From Azospirillum tabaci (GTDB taxonomy: Bacteria; Pseudomonadota; Alphaproteobacteria; Azospirillales; Azospirillaceae), in assembly GCF_014596085.1 (NCBI RefSeq), contig NZ_JACCJY010000016.1, positions 62,001 to 126,000 of the forward strand: 64,000 nucleotides of DNA. Reading direction: 5' to 3'. How positions within the stretch are numbered: the stretch's first letter is position 1; each line of letters starts with the position of its first letter. A program made the position numbers and the translations under genes. Below the pieces are notes generated by a model. The model was not told the DNA's origin, did no database searches, and worked only from the letters and a program-made list of their open reading frames with translations. Shown here piece after piece: positions 54,018-63,655 of this stretch.

Positions 54018-55639
54018 TGGATCAGAACCGGATAGACCGGATGGAGGACATGGAACGGTATTACGGCTTCACGTCGAAGCTGTTGGCCGTTCTGGAGAAC
54101 GACAGCCAAGTCAACAGCTTCATGCACCATGGCGTGCGGGTCTGGCCGCTTCTTCGCATCGTCCTGTATTTCCGCCTTCACGAGCATGTCCGGGAAATCG
54201 GAATGCAGTGGTTCGAGGGTTGGCTGTCCGAGCGACATCCGTGGGCAGCGTTCGCCGAGGCGGTCAATCACCGCTTCGCCGCCATCCTGGCCGACCAGCC
54301 GGAAAACCCGCCCTGCCCGGAAGACCGCTTCTTCCCGGCGGACGCCGCCCCCACCCGGAACGGCCGCCCGGTGCTGGTCTTCGCGGCCTCGCCAACCTTC
54401 CACACGCTGAACACGCCCGCCGGTGTCATCGAGCCGGTAATCGATCCCTGGATCGAGATCCTGGCGGAACACCGTCCCGTCCTCAAGGTCGAGATCGCGT
54501 CCGACGCCGCCCAGAACCTGCATCGCCGCAAGCATCCGTCGCTCCTGATCGTCCCATGGACGATGGAGACGGTGCGCCAGCGTGGACGCGACGCGGAGGT
54601 CGAGCACTTCATCCAGACCTTCATGGCCGCCCTGGCCTGCACGGTCGCCTTCGTCAATGAACGGTATGGCTTCGACCTTTACCATTTTGTCTCTCAAGAC
54701 ATGAGGACGATCGCCTATTCGACCATCATCAGAAAATTCATGTTCGACGACCTGCTGACGGCGCTTCAGCCGGAAGCCATTCTTTTCCAGAATTATTATG
54801 ATACGGATCATATGGGGTTGATCTGGTCGGCGGCCGAGCGGGGCATTCCGACCTTGGAGATCCAGCACGGAGCGAACGGCCCCTTCCATCCGGCCTACAG
54901 CCTGTGGACGGTTGTTCCGGACGAAGGCTACCATCTGCTGCCCACGCATTTCGTGGTGTGGGGGCTTTCTTCCGCCCGCAACATCGATGCCCACTTCTCC
55001 CGGCGGCAGACGCGGCACCGCATCCTCGTCGGCGGGCGGCCGTCAGCCATGACAAGGGAGCCGTCGCCGATGCCGCCGGAAGAGGGAGCCGTCCTGAACG
55101 GCATCCGCAAGGCCTGCCGCAAAGTGGTGCTCGTCACTCTTCCGCCGGGGAACCTGATGAACGAGGGGCTGTCTCCATCCCTCGTCGACGCAATCCGGCG
55201 CGCACCCTCTGACTGGTTCTGGCTGATCCGCAGCCACCCGCTGGTGCCGGAGGACAGTCCCACCGGCTGGCGTGGCGCCGAAACCCGACTGCGCAGCGCC
55301 GGCATCACGAACACGGAATGCCGCGCCGCGACCAGAGCCCCGCTCGAACCGGTCATCGCGCTGAGCGACCACCATGTCTCCCAGCTCTCCAGCACCGGGC
55401 TCAACTGCCTGGAGGACGGGGTGCCGACAACCTACATCAATCCGTACAGCCTCAGCTTCTACAAAGACCTGATCGATGCCCGGCATGCGTATTTCGAAGC
55501 GACCCCGGACGGGATCATCGCTAGCATCGAGCAGGGGTGGAAGGGGCTGATCAGACCGAACCGCCTGCCAGTCGAGCCGGACGGCACGCTGGCCCACCGG
55601 GTGATCGGCGATGTCCTGAACCTGGGTGCCCACTCATGA
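54017..55639 (+). CDS. GT-B-type surface polysaccharide transferase, CDP-glycerol/capsule-like
   Basis: A 540-residue cytoplasmic protein. ADPEAILFQNYYDTDHMG and TLEIQHGANGPFHPAYSLWT resemble the Gln-His-Gly site of surface-carbohydrate transferases in the CDP-glycerol phosphotransferase/polysialyltransferase superfamily, and DHHVSQLSSTGLNCLEDGVPTTYINPYS is the donor-binding close of the GT-B fold. The first 230 residues are helical and poorly defined. The start overlaps the preceding radical SAM gene by one base, and its end overlaps the following GT4 gene (ATGA), so three genes are co-translated. What is transferred is not predictable, though the CMP-sugar genes nearby would fit. Confidence 0.68.
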   Translation: MDQNRIDRMEDMERYYGFTSKLLAVLENDSQVNSFMHHGVRVWPLLRIVLYFRLHEHVREIGMQWFEGWLSERHPWAAFAEAVNHRFAAILADQPENPPCPEDRFFPADAAPTRNGRPVLVFAASPTFHTLNTPAGVIEPVIDPWIEILAEHRPVLKVEIASDAAQNLHRRKHPSLLIVPWTMETVRQRGRDAEVEHFIQTFMAALACTVAFVNERYGFDLYHFVSQDMRTIAYSTIIRKFMFDDLLTALQPEAILFQNYYDTDHMGLIWSAAERGIPTLEIQHGANGPFHPAYSLWTVVPDEGYHLLPTHFVVWGLSSARNIDAHFSRRQTRHRILVGGRPSAMTREPSPMPPEEGAVLNGIRKACRKVVLVTLPPGNLMNEGLSPSLVDAIRRAPSDWFWLIRSHPLVPEDSPTGWRGAETRLRSAGITNTECRAATRAPLEPVIALSDHHVSQLSSTGLNCLEDGVPTTYINPYSLSFYKDLIDARHAYFEATPDGIIASIEQGWKGLIRPNRLPVEPDGTLAHRVIGDVLNLGAHS

Positions 55640-57378
55640 TGCCCTCCATCACGCTGCCCCGGCCGGGGGACGACGCCCGCCCGGTCGCTTGGCTCCTGAC
55701 CCATGACGATCATGGCGGCGGACGGATTTTCTCCGTCGTGGAAGCGTTGCGCGCGCTCGGCTTCTTGGTGCGGGCCTTCCACCGTATCCGCTATCCCCAT
55801 TCCATGGCCGACCCGACGCCGGTCATGACCCAGGACTTCCACGCCCGTACGGCCTACCATGTGACGGCGCAACCCTATGCGTTGGTGGAGTTCGCCAGCA
55901 CACGGCGGATGCTGGATCCCCTCATCGCCCGGTGCGCCTCGGCGCCGCCGGACGGCGTGGTCCGACACTTCGATCTGGACGGCGGATGGACGGCAGAGGC
56001 CGCGGTGTGGGACGGCGGGCACGCCATACTCCTTGAACATCCCGACCACAACCCCGAGATCAGCCGCGTCTTCTGCCATCTCTCGTCCGGCGGGTGGCTG
56101 TTCCATTCGAACATGCCACCCGGCGCCGCGACACGGGCTGTCCTGCTCGCGAACATTCAGCGCTTCGCTGAGGATCTGGGCACGGCCGTGGTTCCGCCGC
56201 TCGATGCCATATGGGGTGTTGCGGCGGTGCCGGCGGCGTCGACCGCCGACGGCGGTCCCTGGTATGATCCGGAGACCCGATTCGGCGGCCTGGGCGGCGG
56301 CGCGTCCGCTTTCGCCCTGGTGCCGGTACAGCCCATCGATCTGGCTCCGTTCAACATGAGGGTGGCGCGGGGACTCTGGCCCGGCTACGAGCGTCGGCAT
56401 TCCGCCTGCCTTAGCGCGCAGCACTTCGCCGCCGTGTCGCGGGAGCGGCCGGCGCTGATCTTCGTCGCCGATGCACCGCTCCTTCCGTTGGGTCTGGCCT
56501 TCAAGGAGCGTCTCGGCAGCCCGCTCGTCTACGACGCCCACGAGTGGTGGATGTGGCAGGAACGGACTTGGTGGCCGGACGCGCGGGACCGCATCGCCGC
56601 GTTCGACGATCTGGAGCGGGAGTTGTATCCGCGCGCCGACGCCCGCATCACGGTTGGCGAGGAACTGGCCGAAGCCATGGAAGCCCATCTGTCGGTGCCC
56701 TTCGCGCCGGTCTACATCTGCGCCGAGCTTCGGGCCGTCGAAACCTCGCCGAACGCTTCCTCTCCGGACTTCTGGACAGACCGCTACGGCGTCCCAGCCG
56801 GAACGCGGGTGTCCGTCTTCCTGGGCAACCTGACGCCCCTGCGCAACCTGGAAACCCTCATGGCAGCGACGCGGTGGCTGGCCGATGGCCAAGCGCTGGT
56901 TGTGATCGGCGACGGTCGCCAGCGGGCCGTCATGGAACGTGTCTTGAACACCGAAGGGCGGGCGGAGCGCGTGCTCTTTCTCGGCGACATGGCCTACGAC
57001 GACATTGCACACCATCTTGCGCACGGCGACCTCGCCGTTCTGCCCTACATCGCGCTCAACCCTTACTACCGAACCTGGATGACGGCCAAATTCGCCGACT
57101 ATTTCCAGGCCCGCCTTCCGATCCTTCTCGACGCGTCCATGAGGGGTTGCGCCCGCTTGGTGGAGCGCTACGGGATCGGCGCCGTGACCGACTGCTCCCG
57201 GGCGGAAAGCCTGGGAATGAGCCTCCGGCGCCTGCTTGCCGCGCCAGAGGAACTGGCATGCATGCGTGCGGGCTACGAGGCGACCGGCGACCTCTTCACG
57301 TTCCGTGGGCTGGTGTCGGACCTTCGCCGGGTCGTGGAACCACTGTGTTCCGTTCCGAACCCGGCTGAGAAGGCCTGA
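55636..57378 (+). CDS. GT4-family glycosyltransferase with long N-terminal region
   Basis: A 580-residue protein. The C-terminal 310 residues are a GT-B enzyme: PLVYDAHEWWMWQERTWWPDARDR (acceptor side, Asp-Ala-His-Glu typical of family 4), RVSVFLGNLTPLRNLETLMAATRWL, ALVVIGDGRQRAVM and NPYYRTWMTAKFADYFQARLPILLDA. The first about 230 residues (WLLTHDDHGGGRIFSVVEALRALGFLVRAFHRIRYP...) have no clear family. ATG 55636 overlaps the previous stop (ATGA). It is followed by 85 bases before the CMP-sugar synthetase. Sugar specificity unknown. Confidence 0.82.
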   Translation: MMPSITLPRPGDDARPVAWLLTHDDHGGGRIFSVVEALRALGFLVRAFHRIRYPHSMADPTPVMTQDFHARTAYHVTAQPYALVEFASTRRMLDPLIARCASAPPDGVVRHFDLDGGWTAEAAVWDGGHAILLEHPDHNPEISRVFCHLSSGGWLFHSNMPPGAATRAVLLANIQRFAEDLGTAVVPPLDAIWGVAAVPAASTADGGPWYDPETRFGGLGGGASAFALVPVQPIDLAPFNMRVARGLWPGYERRHSACLSAQHFAAVSRERPALIFVADAPLLPLGLAFKERLGSPLVYDAHEWWMWQERTWWPDARDRIAAFDDLERELYPRADARITVGEELAEAMEAHLSVPFAPVYICAELRAVETSPNASSPDFWTDRYGVPAGTRVSVFLGNLTPLRNLETLMAATRWLADGQALVVIGDGRQRAVMERVLNTEGRAERVLFLGDMAYDDIAHHLAHGDLAVLPYIALNPYYRTWMTAKFADYFQARLPILLDASMRGCARLVERYGIGAVTDCSRAESLGMSLRRLLAAPEELACMRAGYEATGDLFTFRGLVSDLRRVVEPLCSVPNPAEKA

Positions 57379-57463
57379 GGCGGCAAGGGCATTTTTTAGA
57401 GATTGTTCAGAGTTGCGGACGGATCATCGCCGTCACCAATCACGGGCCCCAGCCGTCACCGAG

Positions 57464-58183
57464 ATGACCGAACCGATACCTCCCGCCCATCCTTCCTGCC
57501 TCGCCGTCATTCCGGCCCGCGGAGGCTCCAAGGGCATACCGAACAAGAACATCGTCCCGCTTTGCGGACTGCCTCTGATCGTGCACGCGATCCGGGCAGC
57601 CCTGGGCGCACGCGCGGTGTCCCGGCTGGTGGTCAGCACCGACAGCGACGCGATCGCGGCCATCGCCGCCGAGGCCGGCGCCGAGGTGGTGCGCCGCCCG
57701 GCGGACATCAGCGGGGACACGGCCAGTTCGGAAAGCGCGGTCCTGCACGTCCTCGACGTGCTGCGGGACGAGAAAGGGTACGACCCGGACTTGGTCGCCC
57801 TGGTCCAGTGCACCTCGCCGCTGATGCTGCCGGAAGACATCGACGGGACCATCGCGGCCCTGCTGAACGCCGCCGCCGACTGCGCCTTTTCCGCCGTCCC
57901 CTTCCACCATTTTCTGTGGCGCCACCTGCCCGACGGGCAGCTCCGCGGCATCAACCATACCTCCTCGGTCCGCGCGCGGCGCCAGGACCGGGAACCCGAA
58001 TACCTGGAGAACGGTGCCGTCTATGTCATGCGGAAAGACGGCTTCCGCCGGGGCGGCCACCGCTTTTTCGGCCGGATCGCCCTCCATGTCGCCGACGCCG
58101 CGCGAAGCCTGGAGATCGACGAGCCGGACGACCTCATCCTGGCAGAAGCGCTGCTCTCCCGGCGCGGCGTGCGGGCATCATGA
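57464..58183 (+). CDS. CMP-nonulosonate cytidylyltransferase (NeuA/PseF-like)
   Basis: A 239-residue nucleotidyltransferase: CLAVIPARGGSKGIPNKNIVPLCGLPLIVHAIRAAL is the CTP-binding entry of CMP-sialate synthetases, followed by VVSTDSDAIAAIAAEAGAEVVRRP, VQCTSPLMLPEDIDG and ARRQDREPEYLENGAVYVM. It activates a nine-carbon keto sugar with CTP. With the NeuB fusion gene it overlaps by four bases (ATGA). Whether the sugar is neuraminic, legionaminic or another acid is not settled; the remaining genes of those routes are not in the window. Start ATG 57464 has only a weak ribosome site. Confidence 0.9.
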   Translation: MTEPIPPAHPSCLAVIPARGGSKGIPNKNIVPLCGLPLIVHAIRAALGARAVSRLVVSTDSDAIAAIAAEAGAEVVRRPADISGDTASSESAVLHVLDVLRDEKGYDPDLVALVQCTSPLMLPEDIDGTIAALLNAAADCAFSAVPFHHFLWRHLPDGQLRGINHTSSVRARRQDREPEYLENGAVYVMRKDGFRRGGHRFFGRIALHVADAARSLEIDEPDDLILAEALLSRRGVRAS

Positions 58184-60429
58184 TCATCGACCGGAACCTG
58201 CGGCGCTTCATCGTCTACGCCGAGGACAGCGTCCTGGAGGCGTTGCGCCGGATCAGCGACAACCGTTGCCGGATCATCTTCCTGCTCACGGAAAGTGGCC
58301 GGCTCGAAGGCGTGCTGACGGACGGTGACCTCCGGCGTTGGCTGGTAAGCCAGCCGTCCGTCAATCTCTCCATCCCGGCCAAGACGATCTCAAACAAAGA
58401 CTTCGTGTTCGCCTTCTCGGATGATCCGCAGTCTTCCATTCTGGGCCTGTTCAACGATCGGGTGACGCATGTACCGATCGTCGACCGCCAAATGCATCTC
58501 TCGGGAGTCGCTTACCTCCAGGCCGACGGCATCCTGATCGGCCCCCACCGCATCGCCGATGAACTGCCCGCCTTCATCGTGGCAGAGATCGGAAACAACC
58601 ACAACGGGGACCTGGATCTATGCCGGAAGCTGATCGATGCCGCAGCCTGGGCGGGCGCCGACTGCGCCAAGTTCCAGATGCGCAACCTGGGATCGCTGTA
58701 CCGCAGCGCGGCACAGGCCGACGACCCGTCCGAGGATCTCGGCTCGCAATACACGCTGGACCTTCTGTCGCGCTTCAATCTGAGCAAGGAGGCATTGTTC
58801 GCGGCTTTCGACCACTGCCACAGCCGCAACATAATCCCACTTTGCACGCCCTGGGATGCCGAAAGCGTCGCCGCCCTGGAAGAATACGGGATGCCGGCCT
58901 ACAAGGTGGCATCGGCGGACCTGACGAACATCGACCTGCTGCGCAGGGTCGCGCAGACCCGTAAGCCGATCCTGCTGTCGACCGGGATGTCCACCGACAA
59001 GGAAATCCGCGAAGCGGTCTCCGAGTTGCGTGCCTGCGGTGCACGCTTCGTCCTGCTCCATTGCAACTCGACCTATCCAGCCCCCTTCCGCGACATCAAT
59101 CTCCGCTACATGGAGCGCCTGCGCGGCATCGGACAATGCCCGGTCGGCTATTCCGGCCATGAGCGCGGTTACAACGTGGCCGTCGCCGCGGTGGCGCAAG
59201 GGGCGCGTGTCATCGAGAAGCATTTGACGCTCGACCGCTCCATGGAAGGGAACGACCACAAGGTCAGTCTGCTTCCGGCCGAGTTCGCGGCGATGGTGAA
59301 AGCGATCCGCGAAGTGGAGCAGGCGTTGGGCTCAGCCGGCGAACGGAAACTGACCCAGGGCGAGATCATGAACCGTGAGGTTCTGGCGAAGAGCCTGATC
59401 GCCGCGCGTGACATCGCGGCCGGCGAGATCATCACGTCCGATTCCATCGACGTCAAGAGCCCCGGGCGCGGGTTGCAGCCAAACCACCGCAACCGCCTGA
59501 TGGGCCGGCCGGCCATCCGCCCGATCCGTCGGGGCGACTTCTTCTATCCCAGCGACCTTGGCGAGAAGGGGGCTGCGCCGCGGCAATACCGGTTCCGCCG
59601 TCCCTGGGGCGTGCCGGTGCGGTATCACGACCACCAGGAGATCCTGTCCAGGGTCACCCCGGACTTCCTCGAATATCATCTGAGCTATAAGGATCTGGAT
59701 ATCGCGCTGGGCGACTATTTCGACCGGCCGCTCGACACTGGTCTGGTGGTGCACGCACCGGAGCTGTTCGCCCACGACCATATCCTGGATCTGTGCTCGC
59801 CCGACGAGGCCTACAGACTCCGCTCCATCGAGGAAATGCGGCGTGTGATTGCCGTAACCCGCGCCCTCCAGGGCTTCCACAGACGCACACAAAGGCCGCT
59901 AATCGTCACCAACCTTGGGGGCTTCACAGACGAGGAACCGCTCAGCACCGCTGAACGGGAGAAGCGTTACGAGCTCTTGCAGGACAGCCTTGGCCGCCTG
60001 GACGCAAGCGGCGTCGAGATCATTGCCCAGACCATGCCGCCGTTTCCCTGGCATTTTGGCGGACAGCGCCTCCACAACCTGTTCGTCGACCCTCAGGAAA
60101 TCGTAGAATTCTGTTTGAGCACTATGAATTTCAGGATTTGCCTGGATATTTCCCATTCAAAACTGGCGTGTAACCATTTCAAATGGTCCTTCGGGCGGTT
60201 CGTCGCGACGGTAGCGCCATACATTGCGCACCTTCACATCGTCGACGCGCGAGGAGTCGATGGCGAAGGACTGCAGATCGGAGAGGGTGATGTGGACTTC
60301 GCGGCCCTTGCCGACCAGCTCGATCAGCTTGCTCCCCATGCCAGCTTCATCCCGGAAATTTGGCAGGGACACAAAAACGCCGGTGAGGGATTCTGGATTG
60401 CTCTGGACCGGCTCGAGCAGTTTTTTTAA
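58180..60429 (+). CDS. Four-domain NeuB fusion: CBS pair, sialate-type synthase, SAF, TIM-barrel isomerase
   Basis: A 749-residue protein with an unusual order. Residues 8-117 are two CBS motifs (VLTDGDLRRWL, VTHVPIVDRQ). Residues 131-385 are a NeuB condensing enzyme: AFIVAEIGNNHNGDLDLCRKLIDAA, KFQMRN, YKVASADLTNIDLL, CPVGYSGHERG and GARVIEKHLTLDR, which joins PEP to a six-carbon amino-sugar. Residues about 402-462 are a SAF (antifreeze-like) domain, which binds substrate. Residues about 473-749 form a xylose-isomerase/AP-endonuclease-2 type TIM barrel (LVVHAPELFAHDHILDL, FRICLDISHSKLACN, HLHIVDARGVDGEGLQIGEGDVDF, PEIWQGHKNAGEGF). ATG 58180 overlaps the stop of the cytidylyltransferase. Confidence 0.9.
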   Translation: MIIDRNLRRFIVYAEDSVLEALRRISDNRCRIIFLLTESGRLEGVLTDGDLRRWLVSQPSVNLSIPAKTISNKDFVFAFSDDPQSSILGLFNDRVTHVPIVDRQMHLSGVAYLQADGILIGPHRIADELPAFIVAEIGNNHNGDLDLCRKLIDAAAWAGADCAKFQMRNLGSLYRSAAQADDPSEDLGSQYTLDLLSRFNLSKEALFAAFDHCHSRNIIPLCTPWDAESVAALEEYGMPAYKVASADLTNIDLLRRVAQTRKPILLSTGMSTDKEIREAVSELRACGARFVLLHCNSTYPAPFRDINLRYMERLRGIGQCPVGYSGHERGYNVAVAAVAQGARVIEKHLTLDRSMEGNDHKVSLLPAEFAAMVKAIREVEQALGSAGERKLTQGEIMNREVLAKSLIAARDIAAGEIITSDSIDVKSPGRGLQPNHRNRLMGRPAIRPIRRGDFFYPSDLGEKGAAPRQYRFRRPWGVPVRYHDHQEILSRVTPDFLEYHLSYKDLDIALGDYFDRPLDTGLVVHAPELFAHDHILDLCSPDEAYRLRSIEEMRRVIAVTRALQGFHRRTQRPLIVTNLGGFTDEEPLSTAEREKRYELLQDSLGRLDASGVEIIAQTMPPFPWHFGGQRLHNLFVDPQEIVEFCLSTMNFRICLDISHSKLACNHFKWSFGRFVATVAPYIAHLHIVDARGVDGEGLQIGEGDVDFAALADQLDQLAPHASFIPEIWQGHKNAGEGFWIALDRLEQFF

Positions 60430-60511
60430 ACTTTAGCGGACGTAAATCAATAAAAACTCGCTTCTCAACACGTGATTTGAAGCGTTACATGTTTAAAGAA
60501 GGGAGAAATTC

Positions 60512-62389
60512 ATGTGTGGTATTGCGGGAATTGCTTCTCTCAGCGGTGTTCCCGTAGAGCGGCATGAGGTGGAGCGCATGACCGCGATGCTGCGGCATCG
60601 CGGTCCGGACGGCGATGGCCTTCACATCGAGAACGGGATCGGCCTCGGTCACACGCGTCTGTCCGTCCTGGACGTCTCTGAGTCCGGCGCGCAGCCCATG
60701 GCCCTGTGCAACAACCGTTACTGGGTCACCTTCAACGGTGAAATCTACAACTTCATCGAACTGCGGGACGAACTCCGGCAAAGCGGTTGGACCTTCGCCA
60801 CGGAAACCGACACGGAGGTGATCCTCGCCGCCTTCGCCCAATGGGGACCCGCATGCCAGATGAAGTTCAACGGCATGTGGGCCTTTGCTATCTGGGACCG
60901 GCAGGAACAGCTGCTCTTTCTGTCACGCGACCGGTTCGGCGTTAAACCGCTGCACTACACCGTGGGACGGGATTACCTTGCCTTCGCGTCCGAGATGAAG
61001 GCGTTTCTTCCCCTGCCATGGTTCGATCCCAGTTTCGATCCATCCATGGTCGCCCTGGCCATTTCCAATCAGACGCGTGTCGAGGGCACCGAGATGTGCC
61101 TGCTCCGTGACGTGCACCGCCTGCCGGCGGGCCATCACCTCGTCGTCCGCGCGGGTTCCCCACCCAAGCTGGAGCGGTGGTGGAGGACGCTGGACCATCT
61201 GGTCGCGGTTCCGGACACCCTGGCGGAACAAGCCGAACAGCTGCGGGAGTTGCTGCTGAACGCCTGCGCGCTTCGTCTGCGCAGCGACGTGCCGGTCGGA
61301 ACCGCGCTCAGCGGCGGCATGGACTCCAGTTCCGTCCATGTCGCGCTGGTCGAAGCAGCGCGGGCGCGACGGGCGGGCGGGCGAGCCTCCCAAGACTGGC
61401 AGCGCGCCTTTGTGGCGGATTTCCCGGGAAGCGTCCAGGACGAGCGCGCCTATGCCGAGGAGGTCGTCCGGCACGTCGGCACATCGGCCCACATCTGCAC
61501 CATGCGGACCGAAGATGTCGCGGCGGCGGTCGAGCAGGCGATCTACGCCTATGAGGACATCCAGGCAAACCATACGCCGGTGTGGATGCTCTATCGGGCC
61601 TACCGCGAGGCCGGCGTCGTGGTCTCGCTGGATGGCCATGGGGGTGACGAGCTGTTTCTCGGCTACCATCACCACCTGCCCACCGCCATCGAAACCGCGC
61701 CGAACTCGCAGACCCTGGTAGAGCGCATCCGCATCCGCCACGAACTCAACGCTCCCGGCTTCAATCAGGCTTACGGCGGCTTCGGCCTGACCCACGAGAT
61801 GTTCATACGCCAGGAGCAGGCCAATCCCCCCTTCGCCGGCCGCACCGAGGATGCCGAGCGCTACGCCCCCTGCGACCGGCTGACCCGCCAGAGCTACGCG
61901 GACTTTCACAACCATATCCTGCCGACCATCCTGCGCAACTTCGACCGCGCCTCCATGGCGCACGGCGTGGAAGTCCGGGCCCCGTTCCTCGACTGGAGGC
62001 TGGTCTGCTTCGCCTTTTCCCTACCTTCCTCCGCGAAGATAGGCAAAGGCTTCACCAAGCTGGTTCTGCGCGAAGCGATGCGCGGCCTCCTCCCGGAAAG
62101 CGTCCGAACCCGCAAGTCCAAACTCGGCTTCGTTTCGCCGACCCAGGAGTGGGTCACGGGGCCGCTGAAAAGTTGGCTAACCGACACCTTGCGGTCGCAG
62201 GAATTCCTGGAATCATCGATCTGGGACGGCCGGGCCTTGGCGGACGTTATCGAATATTTCCTGTCGCAGAACGAGCCGCGGGCCGCCAATTTCGTCTGGA
62301 CCTACCTGCATGCTACCCGCATTATGTCTCTCTTCCAGAAAGAGGCCGCATCGGCGCGGCAATCCTTGGCCAATCTTCACCCTGCTTGA
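60512..62389 (+). CDS. asnB: Asparagine synthase (glutamine-hydrolysing)-like, AsnB
   Basis: A 625-residue amidotransferase. It begins MCGIAGIASLSG with the catalytic Cys2, has RHRGPDGDGLH, VTFNGEIYNFIELRDEL and, in the synthase half, the ATP loop LSGGMDSSSVHVALVEAA and SLDGHGGDELFLGYHHHL. GGGAG lies 7 bases before the ATG. AsnB-type enzymes in polysaccharide loci (as WbpS and similar) amidate carboxyl groups of uronic or nonulosonic acids rather than aspartate. The uronate genes in the window make that role plausible, but the sequence cannot decide it. Lies 83 bases after the NeuB fusion. Confidence 0.88.
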   Translation: MCGIAGIASLSGVPVERHEVERMTAMLRHRGPDGDGLHIENGIGLGHTRLSVLDVSESGAQPMALCNNRYWVTFNGEIYNFIELRDELRQSGWTFATETDTEVILAAFAQWGPACQMKFNGMWAFAIWDRQEQLLFLSRDRFGVKPLHYTVGRDYLAFASEMKAFLPLPWFDPSFDPSMVALAISNQTRVEGTEMCLLRDVHRLPAGHHLVVRAGSPPKLERWWRTLDHLVAVPDTLAEQAEQLRELLLNACALRLRSDVPVGTALSGGMDSSSVHVALVEAARARRAGGRASQDWQRAFVADFPGSVQDERAYAEEVVRHVGTSAHICTMRTEDVAAAVEQAIYAYEDIQANHTPVWMLYRAYREAGVVVSLDGHGGDELFLGYHHHLPTAIETAPNSQTLVERIRIRHELNAPGFNQAYGGFGLTHEMFIRQEQANPPFAGRTEDAERYAPCDRLTRQSYADFHNHILPTILRNFDRASMAHGVEVRAPFLDWRLVCFAFSLPSSAKIGKGFTKLVLREAMRGLLPESVRTRKSKLGFVSPTQEWVTGPLKSWLTDTLRSQEFLESSIWDGRALADVIEYFLSQNEPRAANFVWTYLHATRIMSLFQKEAASARQSLANLHPA

Positions 62390-62572
62390 CCTGGTCGGAT
62401 CGCTTCCAAACCGGCCGCTCTTTCCGCTTCCCGGCCATGATCCATTCCTATAAACGCTCGAACGAGAACTCTTAATGTCAAAGAACTTTACTGGAAGCGG
62501 AAGGCTATTTACGATTCTGCAATAATGTGCGACCAAGATCGCAGCCACTTTTTCCAGTGAGTGCTCCCAGCG

Positions 62573-63655
62573 ATGCCGCTCCCGAAACCTCTTGGTTTTG
62601 CTCTTGTTGGCTGCGGCCGCATTGCCCGCAAGCATGCCGAATTGCTGTCCAACGGCCAGATCGCCGATGCCCGGCTGGTCGCCGTCTGCGATACGGCGCC
62701 GGAACGGGCCAAAGCCTATGGAGACGCCTACAACGTCCCGGCCTTCACCGGCGCGGAGGCGATGATGGCTGCCATAGGCGATGCGATCGACGTCGTGTCG
62801 ATTCTCACGCCCAGCGGCAATCACGCGCCGATGTGCATCGCGCTCGCCCCCCATGGGAAGCACATCGTGGTCGAGAAGCCGATGGCTTTGACGCTCGACG
62901 ACGCGGAGGCGATGATTCGCGCCTGCGATCTGGCACGGGTGAAGCTGTTCGTGGTCAAGCAGAACCGCTTCAATCCCCCGGTCATGAAAATGCGGGAAGC
63001 GTTCGAAGCCGGACGCTTCGGGCGGATCGCCATGGGCTCGGTGCGCGTTCGCTGGCGGCGCGATCAACGCTACTACGACCAGGATGCGTGGCGTGGAACC
63101 TGGGCGGACGACGGCGGTGTCTTCGCCAACCAGGCGAGCCACCACATCGACCTTCTGGAATGGTTTCTCGGCGAACCGGAAAGCGTGTACGCGACCGCGC
63201 GAACCGCCTTCGTGGACATTGAAACCGAAGACACCGGGGTCGCGGTGATCCGTTTCCGCAACGGCGCCATAGGCATCGTAGAGGCGACGACGGCAGCGCG
63301 CCCCAAGGATCTGGAAGGATCCCTGTCGCTGCTGGGCGAGCATGGAACGGTCGAGATCGCCGGCTTTGCCGTGAATGAAGTCCGTACTTGGCAATTCGCC
63401 AACGCAAGCGCGGAAGATGCGGAGGTTTTCGAGCGCTACCAAACCATGCCGCCGGACGTCTACGGCTTCGGCCACAGGACCTATCTGAATCATGTGGTCG
63501 ATTGCATCCGGAACGACGCGAAGGCGCTCGTGGACGGGCTGGAAGGCCGGAAGTCGCTTGAGCTGATCTCTGCCATCTACGAATCGATCTTCAGCGGTCA
63601 GGAAGTGCGCCTGCGCTTCCGCCCTCAGCACAGCCGCCTCGGCCTCCGCCGATGA
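62573..63655 (+). CDS. Gfo/Idh/MocA oxidoreductase, WbpB/WlbA-like
   Basis: A 360-residue NAD-dependent dehydrogenase: FALVGCGRIARKHAELLSNGQI for NAD, VVEKPMALTLDDAEAM with the catalytic Lys, and GGVFANQASHHIDLLEWFLGEPESV with the His. WNDRY-like substrings in the middle (RVRWRRDQRYYDQDAWRGTWADDGG) match UDP-GlcNAcA 3-dehydrogenases of the WbpB/WlbA type. It would oxidise C3 of the UDP-HexNAc uronate made by the dehydrogenase at 33999, giving the substrate of the aminotransferase encoded next (ATGA overlap). The start may also be GTG 62561. Confidence 0.85.
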   Translation: MPLPKPLGFALVGCGRIARKHAELLSNGQIADARLVAVCDTAPERAKAYGDAYNVPAFTGAEAMMAAIGDAIDVVSILTPSGNHAPMCIALAPHGKHIVVEKPMALTLDDAEAMIRACDLARVKLFVVKQNRFNPPVMKMREAFEAGRFGRIAMGSVRVRWRRDQRYYDQDAWRGTWADDGGVFANQASHHIDLLEWFLGEPESVYATARTAFVDIETEDTGVAVIRFRNGAIGIVEATTAARPKDLEGSLSLLGEHGTVEIAGFAVNEVRTWQFANASAEDAEVFERYQTMPPDVYGFGHRTYLNHVVDCIRNDAKALVDGLEGRKSLELISAIYESIFSGQEVRLRFRPQHSRLGLRR

